Shown: positions 1 through 6,787 of the stretch, piece by piece
Layout of the letters: every line of letters starts with the position of its first letter
How positions within the stretch are numbered: the first letter of the stretch is position 1
Assembly (NCBI GenBank): GCA_034440175.1
Contig: JAWXBO010000106.1
Coordinates: forward strand, 1 to 16,852
DNA: 16,852 nucleotides
Direction: 5' to 3'
Origin: SZUA-430 sp034440175
Lineage (GTDB): Bacteria > Pseudomonadota > Alphaproteobacteria > Micropepsales > Micropepsaceae
The notes under the pieces: generated by a model
Database searches by the model: none
The model's input: the letters and a program-made list of their open reading frames with translations, nothing else
What the model was told of the DNA's origin: nothing
Position numbers and translations under genes: made by a program

Positions 1-26
1 CCGGCGGCGGTGACATGCGAGGGCAA

Positions 27-58
27 AATAGCAAGGGTACGCAATAGCAAGGGTACGC
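27..58. repeat. 16-bp perfect tandem duplication
   Basis: The unit AATAGCAAGGGTACGC occurs at 27-42 and again, unchanged and without a spacer, at 43-58. There are only two copies, so this is a simple tandem duplication and not an array. It sits close to the left edge of the window, where assembly or replication slippage could also create it. Confidence 0.85.
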
Positions 59-164
59 AGGCAGGTGTTCCGGACTAGGAATAACAAACGCTCCACATCT
101 AGTCGTCCGACGCGAAGCACCTCCCATGCCTAGGAGCGTGCACCAAAGGTTGAATCAAGCGCAA

Positions 165-186
165 GAGTCCCCTTGTGGGATGACTC
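165..186 (-). terminator. Hairpin downstream of the UbiK-like gene
   Basis: GAGTC (165-169) pairs with GACTC (182-186). CCC (170-172) pairs with GGG (177-179) around a TTGT loop, with a two-base bulge. On the minus strand this lies about 20 bases past the stop of the UbiK-like gene. No T run follows on that strand, so it is at best a weak terminator or mRNA 3'-end structure. Confidence 0.25.
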
Positions 187-205
187 ATTCTTCATGTGGA
201 CTGTG

Positions 206-540
206 TCACCGATGATATTTCTGTCTTGGGGATCGTCTGCGGATAGGTTGGTTTCGTGTGCTGTGAATCACTTTTTTCACAGGTGGGGCGGCCGCCATCT
301 CAAGTCTTACGAGTCTTTCATGCAAGTGCTCAACTTCCATGCGAGCATTCATCGCAATGGCATTGATCGCTTCAAACTCTTCGTGAGGGACGAGATCGAG
401 ATCGTTCACCAGTCTTTCGGTCTGTGACTTGACCAGTGTGACGATTTCGTCGCGCAAACCTTCTGCGGCGCAGGCGGCGGCTTGACATGAAGTCTGCCGT
501 CACCCCAAGTCTCGCTCTGGATTTTAAGGCTTTGCGCCAT
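206..540 (-). pseudogene. ubiK: UbiK/BMFP-family ubiquinone accessory factor, frame-disrupted N-terminus
   Basis: The intact part (458-206) encodes a helical protein with the BMFP-domain signature: a GLRDEIV start, an LVPHEEFEAI core and an ERLVRLE coiled-coil end, followed by a basic tail. Family members are small (about 80-110 residues), trimeric, membrane-associated, and assist ubiquinone biosynthesis. The N-terminal helix is spread over three frames. Frame 1, from ATG at 540, gives MAQSLKIQSETWGD; frame 2 gives ADFMSS; frame 3 gives AAACAAEGLRDEIV. Joined, they look like a normal family N-terminus. The shifts fall near 497-501 and near 479-485. The frame of the C-terminal part meets a stop at 500-502. 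Without the shifts, translation could begin only at a TTG at 457 (83 residues) or another non-AUG codon. The ATG at 540 overlaps the lgt start, which supports it as the ancestral start. This is either a real pseudogene or base errors near the contig edge. Confidence 0.7.
482..511 (+). promoter_or_regulatory. Possible lgt promoter inside the ubiK-like gene
   Basis: A perfect -35 hexamer TTGACA lies at 482-487. The -10 side is poor: the bases 17-19 further on (CCAAGT/AAGTCT) do not match the consensus well. lgt has no upstream intergenic space, so its promoter must lie inside the opposing gene, and this is the best candidate seen. Confidence 0.25.
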
Positions 541-1408
541 GTTTTCGATTTCGTTTCCGAGCATCGATCCTGTTCTTATCCAGGTGGGTCCGCTCGCCAT
601 TCGTTGGTATGCGCTGGCTTATATCGCGGGGCTACTGGGAGCCTGGTGGTACATTTTAAGGCTGCTTAAAACCGAATCGCTTTGGTCGAAACTGCCCTTT
701 CAGGGCAAAGCGCAGGCCAGCGCCGACCAGATTGGTGATTTGTTCGTGTGGGCCGCCCTTGGCGTGATTCTGGGCGGCCGATTCGGCTATGTGCTGTTTT
801 ATGGTCTGATTTATGAGATCGACCATTTCGTAGCCGCACCGTGGCGAATTTTTTTCGCGTGGGAAGGCGGGATGTCGTTTCATGGCGGCGCACTTGGCGT
901 AGTCCTGGCGATCATCCTTTTTGCGCGCCGTCGCAATCTGGACATTGTGGCACTTGGCGATTTGGTAGCGGTGGGGGCACCCATCGGGCTGTTTTTTGGA
1001 CGTCTTGCAAATTTCATCAATGGCGAATTGTGGGGCAAGCCGAGTGACGTAGCCTGGGCGATGGTTTTTCCACACGCACCAGCGATTGAGGGCCTTGGCA
1101 ATGTGCCTCGCCATCCCAGCCAACTCTATGAAGCGGCACTTGAAGGATTGGTACTGTTCATCGTGCTGCACATCCTCGTGCACAGGTTCAATGCCCTTCG
1201 CCGCCCTGGATTGATGATTGCGGCGTTTTGGGCAGGCTATGGGTTTTTCAGAATTGCCGTTGAAGTTTTCTTTCGTGATTCCGATCAGCTGGTGTTTGGC
1301 GGTGTGCTGACGATGGGTTCGCTGTTGTCGATCTTTATGTTTGTGTTTGCCGGGTTTTTCTTCTGGTATTCGCTCTTTCGTAAGGGGCCCGCACTGTTGA
1401 CGCAATGA
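539..1408 (+). CDS. lgt: Phosphatidylglycerol-prolipoprotein diacylglyceryl transferase
   Basis: Lgt moves the diacylglyceryl group of phosphatidylglycerol to the lipobox cysteine of prolipoproteins in the inner membrane, the first step of lipoprotein maturation. The 289-residue length is normal. Visible marks are an N-terminal IRWYALAYIAG segment (21-31), the HGG motif (His115), the signature GRLANFINGELWG (154-166) with its conserved arginine, RHPSQLYEA (191-199), and GFFR (Arg238) late in the protein, matching the essential His and Arg positions of the family. About seven hydrophobic segments are present. An AAGG lies about nine bases before the ATG. The start codon overlaps the start of the minus-strand UbiK-like gene within CATG, and the stop overlaps the next gene by ATGA. 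Two lipoproteins in this window (3269 and 13906) would be its substrates. Confidence 0.97.
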   Translation: MFSISFPSIDPVLIQVGPLAIRWYALAYIAGLLGAWWYILRLLKTESLWSKLPFQGKAQASADQIGDLFVWAALGVILGGRFGYVLFYGLIYEIDHFVAAPWRIFFAWEGGMSFHGGALGVVLAIILFARRRNLDIVALGDLVAVGAPIGLFFGRLANFINGELWGKPSDVAWAMVFPHAPAIEGLGNVPRHPSQLYEAALEGLVLFIVLHILVHRFNALRRPGLMIAAFWAGYGFFRIAVEVFFRDSDQLVFGGVLTMGSLLSIFMFVFAGFFFWYSLFRKGPALLTQ

Positions 1409-2499
1409 ACACTGTGGCAGCGCATATCAGGTCAATCATTAAAAGTGATGGACCGATTCCCATCGCCGAGTTCATGCGCATTGCGCTGACCGGGTGCGCC
1501 GACAGCTATTACATGCGATCTGATCCTATTGGCTTGTCCGGCGATTTCATCACCGCTCCGGAGATTTCGCAGGTCTTTGGCGAGTGCGTCGGGCTGTGGT
1601 GTGTGGATATCTGGACTAAACTCGGGTCGCCTGCGGCCTTTACACTTGTTGAGCTTGGTCCCGGCCGTGGGACTCTGATGAGAGATGTGCTGCGCGCCGC
1701 GCGTGTCGCGCCGGATTTTTTGTCTGCGGCGACGGTTGCTTTGGTCGAGGTCAGTCCGGCACTGCGCAGAGTGCAAGCAGCACTGTTTCGAAGTAACGGC
1801 TTGCCAAATGTGCGCTGGTATAATGGTTTTCAAGACATTTGTGCAGCAGAGCCACTGATTGTGATTGCGAATGAATTTTTCGATGCACTTCCTGTTGTGC
1901 AATTTGTGAAAATGCACGAGGGGTGGGCCTCGCGCACAGTTGGTTTGAACGACGCCGGTGACCTGATTTTGGGTGCGCAGCCAAACGTTCAGGCGTCTGC
2001 TTGCGTTCCGGTTAAGTTGTTGGATGCGCCCATCGGCTCCATTTTTGAACGCTCCATCGAGCGAGAGAACGTGGCACGCGCGATAGCGACTGTGATCCAA
2101 AAGGCAGGGGGTGGCGCGCTGGTTATCGACTACGGCTTTGAAGGTCCGGCGCTTGGCGATTCGTTGCAGGCGGTAAAAGGACATAGGTACGCGGACATTC
2201 TCATGGAGCCTGGTATGGTTGATTTGACATCTCACGTCGATTTTACCGCGCTGGCGGATGCTTTTGCGGGCGGCGGCGCAAGTGTGTCAAAAATTACGAC
2301 GCAGGCCGGTTATTTGACGCAATTGGGTGCGGTTGAGCGAACGCAAATTCTTAAACGATCGGCGAGCGAACAACAGAAGGCGCAGCTTGAGTCTGCGCTA
2401 AACAGGTTGACCTCGGCCGATGCGATGGGCACTTTGTTCAAGGTGCTGTGCGCCGTCTCTTCTCAGGCGATTCAGCCAGCGGGTTTTGAGGCCGAATGA
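1405..2499 (+). CDS. MidA/NDUFAF7-family SAM-dependent methyltransferase
   Basis: This 364-residue protein belongs to the class I methyltransferase family of mitochondrial NDUFAF7 (MidA), which methylates an arginine of a complex I subunit during assembly in eukaryotes; the bacterial substrate is not known to me. The family marks are GDFITAPEISQVFGE (46-60), the SAM-binding loop VELGPGRGTLMRD (82-94), an acidic residue in VEVSP (114-118), NEFFDALP (156-163), IDYG (241-244) and DLTSHVDF (273-280). No signal peptide or membrane segment is seen, so it is cytoplasmic. It starts in a four-base ATGA overlap with lgt and ends in another with pgeF, so its translation is probably coupled to both. Placement next to lgt and pgeF is common in alphaproteobacteria. 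Confidence 0.92.
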   Translation: MNTVAAHIRSIIKSDGPIPIAEFMRIALTGCADSYYMRSDPIGLSGDFITAPEISQVFGECVGLWCVDIWTKLGSPAAFTLVELGPGRGTLMRDVLRAARVAPDFLSAATVALVEVSPALRRVQAALFRSNGLPNVRWYNGFQDICAAEPLIVIANEFFDALPVVQFVKMHEGWASRTVGLNDAGDLILGAQPNVQASACVPVKLLDAPIGSIFERSIERENVARAIATVIQKAGGGALVIDYGFEGPALGDSLQAVKGHRYADILMEPGMVDLTSHVDFTALADAFAGGGASVSKITTQAGYLTQLGAVERTQILKRSASEQQKAQLESALNRLTSADAMGTLFKVLCAVSSQAIQPAGFEAE

Positions 2500-3272
2500 A
2501 GCCGTTGCAATCGTCATCTCTGTGCGGGTCACAGCGCACCCTTCACGGATACTTTGGCCGTCAAGGCGGTGTCTCCAGCGGACTTTTTGAATCGCTCAAC
2601 TGCGGATACGGATCGGGAGACGACAGATCGCGCGTGCGGGAAAACCGCGAGCGGATCTCACATTGGTTCGGAACGGGTGAGGCGAGGCTGCTGACAGTCT
2701 ACCAAACTCACAGTGCCCAGGCTGTTCACGTCGGGGCGCCTTGGACACGTGAGGATGCTCCTAAAGCTGATGCGATGGTCACGACGGAGCCTGGTGTTGT
2801 GCTTGGGATCCTTACAGCTGATTGCGCGCCCGTATTGCTGTCGGATGAAGCTGCTGGTGTTGTTGGCGCGGCTCACGCCGGTTGGAAGGGCGCCTTGGAC
2901 GGGGTGCTTGAATCGGCGGTCGCATTGATGGAACGGTTGGGCGCCGTTCGATCGCGAATACGAACTGCAATTGGCCCATGCATTGGGCAGCAATCGTATG
3001 AAGTTGGCCCTGAGTTTTTCGAACGATTTGAAAAGGCGGCGCCCGGCAATCACAAATATTTCGTGCCTGCTGCGCGCGAGAGGCACAAATTATTCGACTT
3101 GCCTGGCTATGTTGCGAACCGGTTGACGGCTTCAGGGATCGTAGATGTTGATAGAATGTGGCTGTGCACGTATGCCAACGAAAAGGATTATTTTTCCTAT
3201 CGCCGGTCGACGCACAGGGGCGAGGCAGACTATGGGCGCAACCTGTCTGCGATCATGTTGGTGCCGCGATGA
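2496..3272 (+). CDS. pgeF: PgeF/YfiH/LACC1-family peptidoglycan editing factor (polyphenol oxidase family)
   Basis: The family (YfiH, DUF152, human LACC1/FAMIN) includes purine nucleoside-cleaving enzymes. In E. coli the member prevents wrong amino acids from entering peptidoglycan stems. The 258-residue length is typical. The three metal ligands are seen in their motifs: His72 in YQTHS, Cys110 in TADCAP and His127 in AHAGWKG. Other marks are GGVSSG near residue 24, ADAMVT (91-96), AIGPCIG in the second half, and a C-terminal DYFSYRR segment. No signal peptide is seen. It overlaps the upstream methyltransferase gene and the downstream lipoprotein gene, each by ATGA, as part of one coupled run. 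Older annotations call such proteins laccase or polyphenol oxidase. Confidence 0.95.
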   Translation: MKPLQSSSLCGSQRTLHGYFGRQGGVSSGLFESLNCGYGSGDDRSRVRENRERISHWFGTGEARLLTVYQTHSAQAVHVGAPWTREDAPKADAMVTTEPGVVLGILTADCAPVLLSDEAAGVVGAAHAGWKGALDGVLESAVALMERLGAVRSRIRTAIGPCIGQQSYEVGPEFFERFEKAAPGNHKYFVPAARERHKLFDLPGYVANRLTASGIVDVDRMWLCTYANEKDYFSYRRSTHRGEADYGRNLSAIMLVPR

Positions 3273-4177
3273 AATCATACCAAGCCGTTTTATCGCTGGT
3301 GTCGTTGTTGATCCTCGCTGGGTGTGCCGCGGTTACGGAACCTTTGGGACTTGAAGATCCGTTCGCGATTGAGCGGCCGTTTGAGGGTTTTGCCAGAAAT
3401 GAGGCGATGCTCAGTCCGTCGTTTGATAGCGCAACGATCATCATTGAGACGCCAAAAGGCCTCAATGGTAAGTTCGCTGCTGCTTTGCGAGACCGGGTCA
3501 TCGGGGTACTTCAGGCGCGCGATATTCCCGCTCTGTCTGAAACCCGCATGCGGGCCTGGGTGCTGAAAGGGCGAGCAGCCAACGTGATGCCCAGTGAAGC
3601 AGGCGATAGCGGGCGGCGCATTGTTGTTTGGCGCCTGTTTGATCCAGACCGTGTGCCCAAGGGTCAATTCTCCACCATTTTTAAAGGAGAGGATGGCGCA
3701 AAAGTAGAGCCGAGATTGTCCGTTCTTGCTGAACAGATAGCGGACAAGATCGGCACGCTGACCCATTCACAGCCAGTTTCAAGCGAGCCCGCGAAAGTGG
3801 TGGCTGCCAAACCCATCGTGTGGATAGGCGCCATCAAGGGCGCGCCTGGTGATGGAAATACGGCGCTCGCCCAGGCTCTTCAAAGTGCGTTGCCTCTGCA
3901 GGGGATGCGTGTTGCCAGTGTTCAAGCGAATGCAGCATGGCGTGTCGAATGCGCGGTCTCGGTTCAAGTCAAATCGGCATCGGAGGATATCGTCGTGCTG
4001 CGATGGCGCCTGCTCGACAAAGCTGGCAAAGAGGTTGGAATACTGACGCAGGAGAACCCGGTTCCGAGCGGCAGGCTGAGCAAGCCTTGGCGCGAAATCG
4101 CGGGATTTGCCGGTGAAGCGGCGGCGGCAGGCTTTCAGAAGATTATTCAACAGGTTACGCGCGGCAAGACAGGCTAA
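3269..4177 (+). CDS. Predicted two-domain lipoprotein of unknown function
   Basis: I do not recognise the family. The start is the ATG at 3269, overlapping the pgeF stop by ATGA; an upstream in-frame ATG at 3158 would lie inside pgeF and is unlikely. The 302-residue product begins with a hydrophobic signal ending in the lipobox LILAGC (lipid-modified Cys19). The mature part has two similar halves, roughly residues 50-165 and 182-292. Each half has a helix rich in alanine and leucine, then a beta segment with the same pattern (IVVWRLFD at 118-125, VLRWRLLD at 243-250), a turn, and a closing helix. A linker rich in Ser, Pro, Ala and Lys joins them (166-181). The duplicated alpha/beta layout suggests a periplasmic binding or scaffold role, but that is inference. 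Its position after lgt is notable, because it would be an Lgt substrate. Confidence 0.85.
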   Translation: MKSYQAVLSLVSLLILAGCAAVTEPLGLEDPFAIERPFEGFARNEAMLSPSFDSATIIIETPKGLNGKFAAALRDRVIGVLQARDIPALSETRMRAWVLKGRAANVMPSEAGDSGRRIVVWRLFDPDRVPKGQFSTIFKGEDGAKVEPRLSVLAEQIADKIGTLTHSQPVSSEPAKVVAAKPIVWIGAIKGAPGDGNTALAQALQSALPLQGMRVASVQANAAWRVECAVSVQVKSASEDIVVLRWRLLDKAGKEVGILTQENPVPSGRLSKPWREIAGFAGEAAAAGFQKIIQQVTRGKTG

Positions 4178-4241
4178 GCCGCATTGCAAGGCGAGGGAGG
4201 CGTTGGTACAAGCCGCCGCGACCTGAAGGATATCGCGCGAC

Positions 4242-5174
4242 ATGAAACTACTTGCCGGTAACAGTAATCATCCGCTCGCCAATGAAATCGGCGAATATCT
4301 GAAAGTGCCGTTGACGAAGGCGGTAGTGCGCCGTTTTGCGGATATGGAAGTTTTTGTCGAGATCCAGGAAAACGTGCGTGGCGAGGACGTGTTTGTTATT
4401 CAATCAACGTCTTATCCCGCCAATGACCATTTGATGGAGCTTTTGATTTGCATCGATGCGCTGCGCCGGTCATCGGCCAAGCGGATCACCGCTGTTATCC
4501 CCTATTTCGGTTATGCACGTCAGGATCGCAAGCCCGGTCCCCGAACGCCAATTTCGGCGAAGCTGGTCGCCAACATCATCACGCAAGCCGGCGCTGGGCG
4601 CGTGCTGACGCTTGATCTGCATGCAGGTCAGATCCAGGGGTTCTTCGACATTCCGACCGATAATCTCATAGCTGCACCCGTGTTTGAAGCGGACATCAAG
4701 AAAGAATTCGACGGCGAGCGTTTGATGGTGGTTTCACCTGACGTCGGGGGCGTGGTGCGTGCGCGCGCTTTGGCGCGGCGGCTCGATGCCGATCTTGCAA
4801 TCGTGGACAAGCGGCGCGAGCGCGCCGGCGATTCTGAAGTCATGAACATCATCGGCGACGTGAATGGACGCACCTGCATCATGATCGACGACATCGTCGA
4901 TTCTGCGGGAACCTTGTGCAATGCAGCGGAAGCGTTGATGAACAAGGGCGCGAAGGCGACCTTTGGCTATATCACGCATGGGGTGTTGTCTGGCGGGGCC
5001 GTCGCGCGGGTCAAAGGCTCGGCGCTCAAAGAGCTTGTGATCACGGACTCGATTGCGCCGACAAACGCTGTGCGAAACTGCACAAACATCAGGATCATTC
5101 CGACCGCGCCGCTTTTGGGCGAAGCGATCCGGCGCATTGCAGAAGAACGGTCTGTTTCCAGCCTTTTTGACTGA
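4242..5174 (+). CDS. prs: Ribose-phosphate pyrophosphokinase (PRPP synthetase)
   Basis: Prs makes 5-phosphoribosyl 1-diphosphate from ribose 5-phosphate and ATP, feeding purine, pyrimidine, histidine, tryptophan and NAD synthesis. The 310-residue length is that of class I enzymes. Seen in order: an N-terminal LLAGNSN, the ATP loop FGYARQDRK (89-97), DLHAGQIQGFFD (125-136), SPDVGG (165-170), the catalytic KRR (190-192), and the PRPP-binding loop IDDIVDSAGT (215-224). It is cytoplasmic and acts as a hexamer in this class. GAAGGA precedes the start at some distance. A 64-base gap separates it from the lipoprotein gene, so it may be read through from that run or have its own weak promoter. Confidence 0.98.
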   Translation: MKLLAGNSNHPLANEIGEYLKVPLTKAVVRRFADMEVFVEIQENVRGEDVFVIQSTSYPANDHLMELLICIDALRRSSAKRITAVIPYFGYARQDRKPGPRTPISAKLVANIITQAGAGRVLTLDLHAGQIQGFFDIPTDNLIAAPVFEADIKKEFDGERLMVVSPDVGGVVRARALARRLDADLAIVDKRRERAGDSEVMNIIGDVNGRTCIMIDDIVDSAGTLCNAAEALMNKGAKATFGYITHGVLSGGAVARVKGSALKELVITDSIAPTNAVRNCTNIRIIPTAPLLGEAIRRIAEERSVSSLFD

Positions 5175-5187
5175 CGATCCGGCCGAT

Positions 5188-5214
5188 TTGCCTTCCGAAC
5201 CCGGTTCGTATAAA
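5188..5214 (+). promoter_or_regulatory. Candidate rplY promoter with inverted repeat
   Basis: TTGCCT (5188-5193) and TATAAA (5209-5214) are separated by 15 bases, slightly short for a sigma-70-type promoter. Between them, directly against the -10 box, lies the inverted repeat CGAAC-CCG-GTTCG (5196-5208). This could be an operator or chance. The site lies in the only gap between prs and rplY and would give rplY-pth-ychF their own start. Confidence 0.4.
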
Positions 5215-5286
5215 TCCCGCGCCTCTTTCCGATCACCGGATTGAACAGGATAAGGGGCCATGGCGCCTCTGAAAGGGTTCACGACA

Positions 5287-6057
5287 ATGACGAAAACCGC
5301 CACACAAACCATCACAATTCCAGCCAAGTCACGTCAAGGCACGGGGACTGGTTCCGCGCGCGCGGTGCGCCGCGAAGGCGATATTCCGGGTGTTCTCTAT
5401 GGTGAAGGCGGCGGCGCTTCGCGCCCGATCCGCATTTCTTATCGCGACATCGAGAAGCCTTACCAAACGGGACGCTTTACCTCGACGCTGTTCACGCTCG
5501 ATCTCGAAGGCGAGAAGATGCGCGTTATCCCGCGCGAAGTGCAGATCGATCCCGTGACCGAGCGGCCAATTCATGCGGACTTTCAAAAGCTGATCGCCGG
5601 TGCTCGCATCCGGTTGTTCATTCCTGTGCATTTTAACAATCACGTCGACTCGCCGGGGTTGAAGCGTGGCGGTGTGTTGAACATCGTGCGTCACGAGATT
5701 GAATTTTCGTGTATGTCAGAACACATCCCCCAGTTCATCGAAGCCGATTTGACGGGCATGGACATCGGGGACAGTTTGCATATTTCGGCCATCAAGCTGA
5801 CCGAGGGGCTTATTCCCGTTATTCGCAATCGTGACTTCACGATCGCAACCGTTGCGGCACCGTCGGCATTTGCCGATGTGGAAGTCAAGCCAACGACGGC
5901 GGCAGAAGGTGAGGCGCCGGCAGCAGGTGCGGCACCGGCGGCTGGTGGTGCAGCTCCCGCGGCGGCGGCTGGCGGCAAGACGCCGGCGGCTGGTGCGAAA
6001 GGTGCACCGGCAAAGGCAGCGCCGGCCAAGGCACCTGCCAAGGGCGACAAGAAGTAA
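5287..6057 (+). CDS. rplY: Large ribosomal subunit protein bL25 (general stress protein Ctc type)
   Basis: bL25 binds 5S rRNA in the large ribosomal subunit. This is the long Ctc type, with an N-terminal 5S-binding domain and a C-terminal TL5-like beta domain. The family core ARAVRREGDIPGVLYG lies close to the N-terminus, followed by a beta-rich second domain to about residue 190. I chose the ATG at 5287 because family members begin just before the first strand (TITIPAKSRQGTG) and AAAGGG lies nine bases upstream. An in-frame ATG at 5260, preceded by AAGGGG, would add nine residues and cannot be excluded. The last 55 or so residues are a low-complexity tail of Ala, Pro, Gly and Lys ending in GDKK. 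It is cytoplasmic and probably starts a unit with pth and ychF. Confidence 0.95.
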   Translation: MTKTATQTITIPAKSRQGTGTGSARAVRREGDIPGVLYGEGGGASRPIRISYRDIEKPYQTGRFTSTLFTLDLEGEKMRVIPREVQIDPVTERPIHADFQKLIAGARIRLFIPVHFNNHVDSPGLKRGGVLNIVRHEIEFSCMSEHIPQFIEADLTGMDIGDSLHISAIKLTEGLIPVIRNRDFTIATVAAPSAFADVEVKPTTAAEGEAPAAGAAPAAGGAAPAAAAGGKTPAAGAKGAPAKAAPAKAPAKGDKK

Positions 6058-6080
6058 GCGCTTGCTTCCCACGCTTGCGG

Positions 6081-6106
6081 CGGCCGCCAACATCTCTTGG
6101 CGGCCG
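6081..6106 (+). terminator. Strong hairpin between rplY and pth
   Basis: CGGCCGCCAA (6081-6090) pairs perfectly with TTGGCGGCCG (6097-6106) around a six-base CATCTC loop. Only three T follow before GCGCG, so termination would be partial. It may act as an attenuator or mRNA-stability stem that lowers expression of pth and ychF relative to the ribosomal protein gene. Confidence 0.5.
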
Positions 6107-6143
6107 TTTGCGCGTTTGAGTGGATTTTTATTCAGGTTTGAAC

Positions 6144-6782
6144 ATGTTGTTGCTCGTTGGTCTCGGCAATCCGGGCGAGACCTATCAAAATCATCGCCAC
6201 AATATCGGGTTCATGGCGGTTGATGCGATTGCCGGTGCGCATGGCTTTGCACCTGCACGCCTTCGATTTCGCGGTCATGTCCGTGAGGGCGTGCTCAAGG
6301 GAAAATCGGGCGCCGTGAAGACGCTCATTCTCAAGCCAATGACGTTCATGAATGAAAGCGGCATGGCTGTGCAGGAGGCGGCGGCTTTTCACAAAGTGCC
6401 GCTTGAGCGGATTCTTGTCGTTTATGACGAACTGGATCTGGCGGCAGGAAAGGTCCGTGTTAAACGCGACGGAGGCAATGCGGGCCACAACGGCTTGCGT
6501 TCGATCTCAAGTCACGTCGGCAATGATTTCTGGCGGGTCAGGCTGGGGATTGGGCATCCCGGCGAAAAAGAGCGCGTAACCGGTCACGTGCTGGGGAATT
6601 TTACAAAGACCGAACGCGCCTGGCTCGAGCCGTTGCTCAATGCGGTTGCGGATGCCGCGCCCTATCTTGCGGATGGGGACGACGGCGGTTTTATGAATCG
6701 GGTGACGGTGTTGACGGTGCCTCAAAAAGCGCCAAAACCCAAACCCAAAGACAGTGCGCCGCTCAGCAAGACAGAGGAATAG
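6144..6782 (+). CDS. pth: Peptidyl-tRNA hydrolase
   Basis: Pth cleaves peptidyl-tRNAs that drop off the ribosome and so recycles tRNA. The start at 6144 gives the standard N-terminus MLLLVGLGNPG; a GTG at 6120 would add eight unlikely residues. The catalytic His19 lies in RHNIG. The substrate-binding Asn68 (TFMNESG), Asp93 (YDELDL), Asn110 and Asn114 (GGNAGHNG) stand almost exactly where they do in the E. coli enzyme. The length is 212 residues, the last twenty or so being a Pro/Lys-rich tail. It follows rplY, as in many bacteria, and is separated from ychF by only five bases. Confidence 0.97.
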   Translation: MLLLVGLGNPGETYQNHRHNIGFMAVDAIAGAHGFAPARLRFRGHVREGVLKGKSGAVKTLILKPMTFMNESGMAVQEAAAFHKVPLERILVVYDELDLAAGKVRVKRDGGNAGHNGLRSISSHVGNDFWRVRLGIGHPGEKERVTGHVLGNFTKTERAWLEPLLNAVADAAPYLADGDDGGFMNRVTVLTVPQKAPKPKPKDSAPLSKTEE

Positions 6783-6787
6783 GTTTC

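Larger units (their letters stand above)
1..205. other. Left-edge non-coding stretch
   Basis: I see no gene here. The frames are short and none resembles a protein family. The stretch holds a 16-bp perfect tandem repeat (27-58) and a hairpin (165-186), both listed separately. It lies downstream of the minus-strand UbiK-like gene, so it may hold that gene's 3' untranslated end. Confidence 0.5.

Noticed and set aside
27..58. Possible start of a CRISPR-like array
   Set aside because: Only two adjacent copies with no spacer and no cas genes nearby.
656..1405. Long minus-strand open frame (249 codons) opposite lgt
   Set aside because: It is the antisense shadow of lgt; its translation is rich in Arg, His, Gln and Lys with no domain or start signal.
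1432..2235. Long minus-strand open frame (267 codons) opposite the methyltransferase gene
   Set aside because: Shadow of a clear family member on the plus strand; low-complexity basic translation and no ribosome site.
3158..3268. Upstream in-frame start for the lipoprotein gene
   Set aside because: It lies inside pgeF, and the signal peptide and lipobox fit only the ATG at 3269.
5201..5240. T-arm-like sequence (GGTTCG followed by ATCCCGC) after prs, suggesting a tRNA 3' end
   Set aside because: The loop is too long, the stem does not pair properly, and no acceptor, D or anticodon arm fits before it because that is prs coding sequence.
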